Positions 16,349-28,300 of a stretch of 64,000 nt of DNA are shown here, in pieces. The number at the start of each line of letters is the position of its first letter. Within the stretch, counting starts at the first letter, position 1. The notes under the pieces were generated by a model. The model was given only the letters and a program-made list of their open reading frames with translations. It did no database searches and was not told the DNA's origin. Position numbers and translations under genes: made by a program. Origin of the DNA: Crocodylus rhombifer (taxonomy: Eukaryota; Chordata; Crocodylia; Crocodylidae); NCBI GenBank assembly GCA_038503035.1, contig JAVSML010024702.1, positions 372,001 to 436,000 of the forward strand. The letters run 5' to 3'.

Positions 16349-19300
16349 CTGCAGAATTTAGAAAGCTTTAGGAAAAGAAGCTTTAATGAGATTATCCCAC
16401 AGAACTGGCCAGCCAGCTAGCCTCAAATGCCTTAGTTTTAAAAAGCATAAACTCTTTGGGAACCAGTCTGCAGATTATGATTTAGTGGTAAGTAGTAGTA
16501 GGCACAGAAGACTGACGGGTTTGGGGAAAACACTTTGTTGACCTTGTCTCCAAAGGCCTTCAGAGGTTGTCTTTGGCACGAAAGGCCTCTAGGAAATTAG
16601 CACAGCCTCTCACCAAGTACCCCACAACCAAAACATCAGGGAGGCTGGCTTTTAAGTTTTAAATGAAAGCCCTGAAAAACAAGTGGAGCATAAAATTGTA
16701 AGAATTTCCTTCAAAAAACAAAGCAAAAATACCTAATAAGTCATGTGTAAAGTGAAGCATGCTATACTTGGAATTGTGTAGTTTCTGTGTGAATGAAGTT
16801 AAATCACAACAACATGGTGTAATTTCAGAAACCATTCATTCTGCTTTGTGCATTTCAGAAACCATTTATTCCCTCATAAAAGGCAAGGAGAGCACCAACG
16901 ATGCATCAGTAATGGCAGATTAGCTATAAAAAAAATCCCTAACATGACCCTTTCTACTCCAGACTGCTAGTGCAAAGGGCCTCCTGCCTTTAATCTGTAA
17001 GTAGAATTTATTAAATGGGAACTATAAAATCAGAAATGGGAGACACTAGAAGCCAACCCACTCATACCAAAGTCAATGCTCAGCATCACTACACCACATA
17101 AGCATGTTAGTGCAATGAAAGACAGACTCTTGGCAACAGGACATGAATTGTTTAATTAGTTGATTATACCAGCCAAAAAATGCTCCAAATTACTTACGTC
17201 TCCCACCCAATGCAAACTGGTTGACACTTTCAGTTCTCATTAGTCACGCCAACAGCCTCAGTATTGTCAAGGTGAAGATACTTTTACATTTAAACTCATG
17301 TTAATTGTGTATCCGCTTAGCTAAAAGATTCAGAACAACAGGGTGGGACCATGACTGCCAGCTATTACTCAGCTACCATTATATGAACTTTCTGTACATT
17401 AACATTGTAACCCAACGATAGGAGCTTCTGTGGCTTCCTTTTGCATTAAAATATTGCTACTTTTGCTGCTTCTTAGTCTCTTAATTCTTTAAAAACTGTT
17501 TCCATGAACTCTGGAGTTGTATAGTTACAGTCCTTTACAAGCACTGTTTTTCTATGTGCTTATGAATGTCACGGCTGGCTCATCTACACCAATAGTGTCC
17601 ACTGATGAGAAAGGTAAGGAGGAGGGGCAGAGGTCACCAGTCAGAGGACTTTATGTATTACTACATATCTGCTTTGTGTAGTTACACTATACAGAAGGGA
17701 ACAGGTGGGTCATTAAATTTATTCTAAAGTCAAGAGTGCAGGGCAAGGATGCTAGAAGCCTTTGCTAGTTTATACACAGGACAAGCCTGATTGCAGTACT
17801 TTGTAACAGCCCTGGGGCTCCCTGTACCTAAAGGAACAGTGCAAACTGAGCACTGCCTATCCTCTGCAAGGAGTTAGTCTTCCTTATGGATGTAACTTCC
17901 CTATGTGGAAGTATGGTTCAACAGCCCCCCTCAACACAGGTCAGGATGAAGGAGGTGTAAGAAGGGAAGCTGAAATAACAAACTTGATGCCTTTGTGTCA
18001 GGCATGGTGGGGTCCCCATTCCTCTGTCAAAAAAGAAAATATCCAGCTCTAGTACTGCACTGTAGAAAGACAGGCGGGTACTTGTTTGAACCTACCTGGG
18101 TGAAAGCCTGCAGCCTTTTTGTAGATAATGCACGAGCCTTGCTGCAGAAGCCAGGAGGAGACCAAAGTATGGGGGAGATGGCTTTATGGGTCTGGATAGG
18201 AACTCTGGATGATACTGAACTCCAACAAAAAATGGATGTTCTAACAGGAGAGAAAAAATCAGAGTCAACTTATTGATAAGACAGCTCACCATGTCTTAGG
18301 TTTCAGGGGCCTGCTGGCAAACTTTCTGACATCTCCTATTGGCACCTACTACTGACAGGCACCACAGAATGTTACTGGGGTCCAAGCTGCCCTGCTCAAT
18401 AGACAATCCCAAGTTTCAGTCAAATGCAACCCTGGCTCTGGCCCCTTCTCCGCTCTGGAGAAGACATTTCTTTGTTCTGCCTTTCCTGCACAGACCAACA
18501 GAAGCAACTCTTAGGGAATCAGCAACCTTTTACGACCAGCAGGCCAGATTAACAGAGCTAGGTCCAAACAAAAGACTGCTGCTTCTGATCTGGCTGCGAG
18601 CACTTCCCACCCTGCCACATAGATGACATCCTGCAAAATTGCTGATAATGCCCCAACTTCATAGGCCAGACAATGGCCCGGCAGGTTGGAGCCAGCCCAT
18701 GGGCCACAGGCTGCTGACCCCTGCTCCTAGGCATTTCCTTCCTTGTGAGGATCTGTTAGTTTATTCCGATGGTCATTATTTAGCATTTCATTCAGTGAAG
18801 GAAAGGAGCACAGATTCTGCCCTGATCCCATAGATGAGCTGACATGCCAGACTTAAAAAAAAGTCACTCCCTGCCAAATACACCAACGTATAACCCAAAT
18901 GCATAAGTGCTCACCTTCCAACTCAACTATTTCCATTCGCTCTCCTTCCTCATCCTGGCCTACAAACTTCAGGCCCTGCTCTTCAAAACTACTTTTCAAT
19001 TCTGGATTCACCTATGGAAAAAGAAATCAGAAAACATATGATCTCTCGTGCTTAGGCTCTGTAGCAGCAAAGTCTGCAAAACGCAGAACACAATCTGTAC
19101 CTCAAATCTGTGTCTGTGTCTCTCTTCCAGGAAGTCATGATCGTTATACAGTTTTCCTGCACCAAAAGATGATTCGTCTTAGACGTAATTATCAGGTGGA
19201 GTCATCAGTTTAATGTTCACATTTTTTCCTGTCTTATTTTCCATCACCATTCCCCATATTATCAATAAAACATGCAACCAGTACATGTTGCGTGGATCAC

Positions 19301-22300
19301 GCAAGCCTTGTCCAGAGATGATTAAAAAGCTGATGTGATTGATTACCATCAGAACCTCCACTACCAGATCAAAAAGGTAAAAAAAAAAAAAAAACCAAAC
19401 AAACTACATACTCATGATTGAATTCTTGGTTTGGAAGAGTGTTCTTCTTTTTCCAAGCCTCATGGTCCCACCCATTTGCCCAGGATTATGTTCTGGCATG
19501 TCTATGATCTGAGGGAGCATATTCAGATGGTGAAATATGATCAAAGCAGGAAAAAATTGTCTTAACAGGATTCAAGTGAAAACATACAAAAGACAACACA
19601 GGAAAAGAACAATGAGATCTAACTGTACAGAAATGCAGCTGTTAATTTTTGCAACTCTCTCAGTAGAGAAGGGCGTGTCATTGGTCTGTCGTATATATTC
19701 TAACGTAACCAGTACCTCTCACAGATTTTCAACAGCAAAAATATCAGAACCTCCATCTGTATAAAAACTTTACAAGCTTGAGATTTTAAATATATTCCTT
19801 TTTTGCTGGTGTGAGAAAGCAATGTTTTAAATCACTAGAGCTGATGTCAATCTCAGTCCGCTTGGTTTTGCTTCTGGCTAGCCTAACTGGAATTTTATGG
19901 ATTTGCAACCCCACTTCTAAGTAGACAGAGATTTGGCCAAATCAAGATAAAATTCTATGACTAAGTCAGCATTTGTGCATGCTAGTATCTGGGATGGTCT
20001 CTAACATGTACCACTTTGCTCATATCCTTAATTCCATCACAAAACTCACCGATTACTATGTAAAAGTCATCCATGTTAAAACTGCCTTTAGATTCTTAAC
20101 AAAGATAATGTTATTTATTTTACAACAATGTGTCGGGGGGGGATGGGGACCAATACCGATACATTATAACATGCCAGTTCCTCATCTTCTAAGAAGTGGT
20201 AAATCAAACTGAGTTATTCTGGAATATTAACAACATATACACTTCTACCAAAATAACAAGAGGTGTTAACTCAAGGTCTTTGGTTACTTCTGAAAAGGTA
20301 GGTACATAGAAAACACTGCCAGCCTGCAAAGCCATTAAACATATGGCATTCAAGTCACTCCATACTCACCACGGGATGTGTAGTTTTGGGGTCAAATTCT
20401 GTAGAATTTGCATCTGTAAAGTTATATTACTGGATTAAAAGCAAGAAGTTTCTTACAAGATACAAGTATGGCTTTTCTTCAAAAAAAGGCAGAATTCTTT
20501 TCCTCACTTTTATCATCAAAATCTGCTGGGACAATACAGGTAAGCGGGAACCACGTGATGTGTCCCAGCTACTTAAAAAACTGAAATACATTTATTGGCT
20601 TTCTTGGACAAGAGCTTAAGCCCCATATTTATTAATTGTTATCTTTCTGATGACAGAAAGATCATTTGTGACAGGGACACTCTGGGAGACAACAATAATT
20701 CAGTTTTCAGCTTGTTTTAATAATAGCGTGATAGGAAAGCTGCATAGTATTCTACACATTCAAACTTTTGTTTCAAGATCTTTTCCAGCCATTAAGCAAA
20801 CTGGGACTGGAATCCTAGCATCTTGGGCACGGTGACAAGTGTCCCTCGCCTCACCAATTTTTAGATTAATGGGTTAAGCAAAATTTAGTTTTTCTTTCTT
20901 TCAAAGGAAAGTTGGAATAAAGTTTCAAAGGAGTTTGTATTAATAATAACCACCCCCCCCATCTTCGATATACAAATAAGACTTACACAATGGTGCCCAA
21001 CCTTTTAGCCCTGTGGACTTGGCTCAACTGGGGCCTAATCCTGCCATGCAGAGCTTGGAAAATTTTGCAGTGAGGTAGTGGTGGCAGTGTTTATTGTCAC
21101 CTCTTCCCAAAAACCAAGTTTCCAGACCGATGGGGAGACGCATGAGCTAGATCACGCAGCTCTGTGGGCCAGATCCAATACTGATGAAGTATCATTTTTT
21201 GTAGTGCACTTGTGTGCCACTGTACACCCTTTGGGAAACTGCTAAGATCTGGGAGCAGCCAACCCCATCACCACAATAAATCCATGAATAACCCAAATTT
21301 GAAAAACTGTTGACTGGTGGAATCACCTTGCCAGCCAAGAACATTGCGTGCAAACTCCACAACTGCCAGCTGCATCCCCAGGCAAACTCCTGCAGAAGGA
21401 AAAAGAAGAAGTATGAATGCCACTCCAGGCAGCGAGCTGCAAGTTCCTCCTGATCACACTGCCATCCCGGCAAGGTTTTGTGCTGCAGTTAATGCAGACG
21501 GTCTACAACAAATGGAAGACTGCTACTTTACAGTGGAAGGATGGGCTCATCATTGCATTACTGACTGAAGATCCGAGTTCTGTTTTTGCTGTGCCACAAA
21601 CTAGGTGAGGTGTTGAGCAAATTATTTTCTCTATGAGCCTCAGCTCTCCATCTACAGAACAGGCTAATATTTCTTTTCTGCCACCAGTTGTCCAAATAAA
21701 GAATTACATACTTCATCCCTTGTATAAGCAGAATTCACTGAATTCCTCCATTCTCCCCAGAAGCTCCCACTAAGCCAGCCACCCTCCCTCTCCATTTCAA
21801 GTATTCCCTGCCATTCCCTCATGCCCACGGCTCTGAATTTCTTTCCAATGCCAGGGATTCCAAGCATACCAGTTAGCATAAATATTTTTTTTTTTTGCTT
21901 GCGAGAAGTCATTCATCATGCCCACATTTTAATCTCTCTGGGCAGGACAGGCAGAACTGAGATAGGGTGCTACTATGTCATAAGGGTTTAATGATCAGAT
22001 GCCCTGATCTAAGAACACATCCCCAACTAGATCATCCCAAACAAGACTTTGTCTAGCTGGATCTTAAAAACCTCCAAGGATGGAGAGTCCACAACCTCTC
22101 TGGGTAACCTGTTTTACTACCCTCCCAGTGAGAAAATTCTTCCTAATATCTAACCTAAACTTCCCTTGTTGCAACTTGAGCCCATTGCTCCTTGTTCTGT
22201 CCTCAGTGGTGGCAGATGACAGTCCAGCTCCATCCTCTTTGGAACCACCCTTCAGGTAGTCAAAGACTGCTATTAAATCCCCTCTCAGTCCCATCTTCTC

Positions 22301-25300
22301 TAGACTAAGTAAGCCCAGTTCCCTCAGCCTCTCCTCAGAAGTCATGTGCCCCAGCCCTCTCACCATTTTTATTGCCCTCCACTGGACTCTCAACTCATCC
22401 ATATCCTTTGTGTCGTGGAGGCCCAAAACTGGACACAGTACTTCAGAACAATTGCAGAGAAAGGCAAAGCTGAGGGTAGTATTAACCAGATATTAAAGAC
22501 TCCGTGGCCTTGCACCTTGCTAAGTGTATACTGCCTAGTGCAAATCATCTTATTTGAGGCCTCACATGGTACCTTTATACTGATAATACAAATCTCTTCC
22601 TCAGCATGGACAGCAGCCAATCTTACTCCAATGCTCCAGTGGAGGTAGTTTTCCTATAGTATTCAAAGTCAAAATAAAAGTGGTGTATTTATAGATAAAT
22701 CCCTACTGCTGTGTGAAAGTATGTTAAAAAACACAACAGTATCATCTGTATGCAGCACTAGCCTCTTCTCTACTAGCTTCCTTTAACCTTTTTCTCATTC
22801 CATGCATTTCTAGAATTAAATCAATGGGAGAATGATTGCAATCAAGTCCATCTCAAAGAAAATCTGAATTTCTTTTGAATATTCTGAAAACATTTAAAAT
22901 GCTGTGCTGTTAATCTCTTAGTTATAACGTTATCTATCAGCTGTGTTGTTCTAGCCCAGATGCCTGCAACAAGAGAATATTAAAGGAGAAAAGAAGGAAC
23001 AGGATTGGCTGGTGCAAAATAAGATGTTGGAGGTGAAAGTAGGACTCAGATTTCAGTTGTGTCAGTCTGACCTTGTTTTTCCCCCCTCTCCCAACAGTTC
23101 TTGGCATTATTAAGTCAGGCATTTTAGATTTCTTACCTAGGAAGGGCTTTTTCTGTTTTCTGGCCCAGGAAATAGCTTGAATTTTCCCTTCTGTTCCTCG
23201 AACACCAAACCCACCTGGAACCAGGACTCCACTGTACACAGATGAAAAAAAAAAAATCATCCACATGAAACATGCCAGTTTGCTATATCCTCAAATTACA
23301 CTCTGCAACTATTTTGCTTCAAGACCTTAGGATCACATCTCACCAATTTACTTTGCTACTAAGGACTTTTTTTTTTTTTTCTTTTTTATACACAGTCATA
23401 AAAGCTGTAAGATGCTAATAAATGGCAAAACCCATACTATTTTAAAGGGCCTTTATACAAGTTGTATGATTGTATAGGAAAGCATGTGTCAGTGCAGCCC
23501 TGGACTATATGGTATAAATTGTTCCAGGAAAACCTAAACATAATGCAGGCTACAATACTGCTATTCTTCAGATGTTCTGAAAATTCAAAACCATTTATAC
23601 AGCCTGACTCACGTGCTCTGCAGCAAATATCTATTTGCCAAAATATGTTAAGACAGGCACCTCCGAAAGAAACAAATCAACTAAACTATAATGTAGTTTG
23701 TCCCAGCTGCACCTCCAAGAACACTAGGAACATAAAGGTATTACTGACTTCACTGATTATTATACCCATCCCACCTTGCTCAGTGGCCCTGCTCCAGAGC
23801 CCTCTCTGCAATGAAGTCTGTACCCTCTTCCGCATACCCCCTTTCTTAAGAGATTTACCCCATACCTGCACTCTCCTTCTCCTTCCCTTGACCGTCCCAG
23901 CCATGGCCATCACCTCTAATCAAACTATTGTTCCTCTTCCTATGCTGTTCCCAACGGATGTCTCTGACTTCAAGCTTACCCCCACCCTTTTTCCTTCCTT
24001 TTGTACATGACTGGCTGGTTTTGACTTCACCTATTTCTAATCACATTCTCACTGCTGCTCTCCCAATCACCCTCCCCATTTACAGTACAACTCCTAATTA
24101 CATGTTATCTTACATATCACTGTAAGCTCTTCAGGACAGAGACCCTAGCTTGTGTGTGTGTGCACAGCTCCCAACAGTGGCATAACTGCAATCAATAACA
24201 AATCAGAAACTGTCAGCAAATGCTAGGGCAATCATATCTTCTCCAAAACCTTACTCAGCACTGCAGAGCTTCTGCCAAGCTTCATGGTATCGCACTGGAT
24301 CTTCTTGTAGAGTAGCTGGCTCCAAGTCAGCAGAGTCAATGTACTGTTAAGAAACCCAAGAACAGTTGGGTTGGCACAAGATTTCATGAAATCTAGGTAT
24401 AAGAATATCCCTTCCCAATGGCTCAGGATTGTTTTCTGTCTGTACATCTGCCACTGTTTTATCTGGTTTATTTTCTACCTGGAGGCCATGAAGCTTCTTG
24501 CTTGTTACTGCACAGTCTCCAGTTACAAAAGACACATACCATGGTGCCTGTAGTTTCTGTATGCTTCCTATCTCATTCACTGAGCAGAGCGGATAGCAAG
24601 TGATACTGGCCCAACCAGTAAATCAGACAGGCCTGCAGGACTCTGCCTCATTTAGTACAAATTTTGGCTGGTGTCTGGTATAATAGGGTTCAACTTCACA
24701 GGTGGTCATCAGATCACTGGAGCCTCCCTCAGCCCTTGTTAACCTGCTCTTTGGACAATACCCCCTTTTGCCTACCACACCTTGATATCGTTTTCTTTTA
24801 GAAAGAGGGAGGCTGCCTCAGGGCTGCACAAGCCTGACTGCACACTCCTGAACTCAGGTGTCTCTGCTCTCTGCCTTAAAGGCTAATTACATGCCTCTGA
24901 CAGCTCCTTACACCACATCCATGCCTCGCAGATGATGCTCGTTCCTCTCTCTCTCCTCTTCCTACATGTGCCCCTCCTGGGCTGCGGGCTCCCAGCCCCA
25001 GGCTTTGGCCCTCCTGGGCTATGGGCTCCTTGGTCCCCTTGGTCTCCAGCTGTGACTCCCAGTCTTTGGCCTCTATCTCTGGCTCGTGGCCCCACTCTTA
25101 GGCCAGTTGAGACTCACAGGTTCCCCTGGCCCTGCCAGTCTCCAGCTGTGACCCCCCTCAGCCTTTGGCCCCTACCTCTGGGCCCAGGCCCTGTGAGACC
25201 TCAGGGGTCGCTGGCTCTGCTGACACTCACCCCTTTTAGGCTCAAGCTTTCTCCCTCTGGACCCCAAGCCCTATTCTGTGTTCCCAGGGCTCTTTACACC

Positions 25301-28300
25301 TAGACCTGCTGGGACCTTCTCCTCCCCTTAGTCCCTTCCTCAAACCTCTCAAATTGCTTACCCCAGCTCAGATGTTGCCCAGGAACAACTTTTTCCAGGG
25401 CTATCAGAGCTAGACTCCCTGAACAGCTCAGGCCCTGGATTTATATGCTTCAAGAGCAGCCCCTTTCTGGCCAGGGGACTCTAATTTGCCCCTGCCACCT
25501 GCAGGCTGCTCCTTTTTGTGTAACAGGTGCACCAAGTGCCCTATCACAATGGGCTACATTTAGAAAGGGGGTTAGCCAATAAAAAAAGTCAAACATGCTG
25601 TTATTAAGTGCATACTACCATTCTGAATGAAGGAGGGATATTGAAGAACAAACAATGTGTAACCAAGTAATTAAAGACTGAATTTTGATGGGACAAGGGA
25701 CTAGAGTTAAGGTTTCACAGACACCTTTAATCTTGGCATTGACCAATTTCTGGGTGTCATACTTTACCATTTCAGTTCTTTTAACAAAAACCTGACAATG
25801 GACGAACAGCCCTATAAACCCTGCCTAACAGCTACATGAACAGAACCCGTGAAGCCTATAAAATATAGCTCCCATATTAAAATCGACTAGTTCAATCGAG
25901 TGGGTGTAGGAAGGGATTTGTTCTTAATAAAAATCTGCCAACAAACACAGAATGGAAGTGGTGAAAAGCAACCCGACCTTGATAAAGTGCTGTAGTAAAT
26001 TGTCAGTGCACAATCGGATAACTGGTATCAACGACATAGTCCAGTATTGGTTAGAAGCAGCCTGATACTAAATTACCACATTTACTCAACTGCAAGATAG
26101 TCTTTCCCCTCATTCACCATAGGTAAAACAAAGCCTCGTCTTAGAATCAAGTATCAGCAGCAGTGCAGGGAACCTGGCTTAGCCAGAGACAGCAGCAACA
26201 ACACAGGTTCCTCCTTTGCCCAGCTCCCTGCCTTGTCCCATCTCTTGCTAGTAGGGAGAAGACACCAGAAGGAAGGATCTGAAAGCTGCTGCTGCTGTTC
26301 CTGTTGTGTCCCTGCATGTACACTCTCCAGAACTACCAGCTGACGCAGGCATGGAGAGAGCCCCACAGCTGCTCCTGACCTGTGCAGCAGAGAAGCTGTG
26401 GCAATATACTGGTTCCTCCTTCCAACCTGCTCCTGGTCAGTGGGAGAGTTGGAGGGGGATGTGGGAGGAAGAGAAGGAGGAATCTGTGTGCTGCTGAGCC
26501 CAGCTGCTCCTTGCAGTGTAGGATAGGAAAGGTTCTGGGGCTCCCGTTGTGCCAGGATCAACTGGGGAAACAGGTAGAATAGTGGGTAGGTAGCAAAGCA
26601 AGTGGTGGGATGCAGGCAGTGGAGGGGTAAGTGGTGGGGAAACAGACACAGGGGATGGGGTAAGTGGTGGAGGAGGCAGGCACTGGAAGCAAGGGGTGGG
26701 AGCAAGGCTGCCTGCTCCTCATTTCCCCACCACTTGTCCCAGTGCTCCTGCTTTCCCCATCGCCTGCCCTGCTGCTTTCCTGCCACATGGCTGGGGATGA
26801 ATTTAAGACACCCAATAAAATCAGATTCTAGACATGGAAAATTATAACAAATTTATAAAATTTCCCATTTCTAGAATCAAACTGGGGGGACCGTGTTAAA
26901 TTCAAAGTCATCTTGGATTCAGGTAAATACGGCACCAGGTCAAGTTATCACACAAAGAACTGCTTACAGTAACTGTTAAAGACAAATTGTTCATTTAGAG
27001 TTCTCTCACAAACCCTTTCTGCTCTACCACAGCTTAAATGTGCAAGACAAAACATGCGAGGGAACCAATTCCTGCATCTGCATTGTGTCGGTCGGTGCCT
27101 CTATACTTGTAGAGTGACAGGAGAGTTTCTTTGGTTGAAACTGCACGGATCATAACCGAGGGGTTGATGCCGTAATCCACAAAGAATGTTTCTGAATCAT
27201 TCTGAAATCAAACGATTCAGCCAATATTGAGGTATGTCCTACAACTACACATAAATCAGGAATACCAATCTACTCAGGAAGGGAAAAATACATACTTTGA
27301 TCTCAAGTTTGTGGTTGATGGCCAGGGCGGAATGTTCCAGAGCTTTAATGACAGATGCGTAAGAATCAGAGAATTTTGTGTATTTGCCAACAAGTGCAAT
27401 GGAGCAGGTCTCTAGCAATCGGTCATACCTGGACACATAAAACCAAACAATAAGATGGCTTAGTATTAGTGAGAACTGCAAGTACAACTAGCTTTTCAAA
27501 GTTTAGTCATTTCATTTAGGTGCATAAATGAGGGCTCTGCTCTTGCAAACTTGCAACCAGAGGTGCTGCCCACTTTGAAAATATGACCTTGTAGGGTCAT
27601 CATTCAGAATGAATGCAATACTAATGAGGAACTAAATCTATCTGATAAGGGAAACGTGTTACTAAGCAGCTGTGAAGAACAACTCTGTGCAAGAGAATAA
27701 GCGATTACTCACCTTAGGTTTTGGATTTTCTTTGCACCTATTTTGTCCCCTGCTCCCTCCAATACTGCCTTAGTTGCACTAGATCCAAAACTGTCAATAA
27801 GCTGCTAAAATTAAGGATCCAGAGATGACAGTTTACTTTCACCTTGCACAGTATCATGTTCCTCTACTCATCCTAGCACAGTTCACAACAGAAGCTGAAG
27901 GCATAGAAGGGACTCCTAAATCCCACCCAATCGACTACACATACAGATTTCTGAAGTTTGGCAGTATAAAATGCTGCACATCAAACCTCATTACAGGATC
28001 TGAAAAGTCACTGGATTCTCTGGGCCTAATCCTAAATAGTCACGACTTACTCTTAGCTGTGCTGCACAACTGGAGGTGCTTATACCACCTTTGAAAAAAC
28101 TCAGACCAATTATCAAGAGGCTAAAAAATGGGTATATACATAATGGTATTTCAGGCATCCTGTTTTCAATGCACCGATACCAATTATTATAGGACTATGT
28201 GCATAACAGACTCCATTCAAGTTAGAGACTTTAATAATGGTATTTCTAAGTAGAGGAGATGCTGAGAGACCACCCCCCCAGCTTTGAAACAAAAGCAGCA

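Noticed and set aside
24932..25303. 123-residue plus-strand frame starting with a hydrophobic signal-like segment
   Set aside because: It is the reverse of a GC-rich tandem repeat in CTPS1 intron 9, rich in Leu, Pro and Trp, with no homologue that I recognise.
26154..26786. 210-residue minus-strand frame
   Set aside because: Falls in the G-rich core of the 26076-26932 transposon derivative. Composition (Pro, Leu, Ser, His) is low-complexity.
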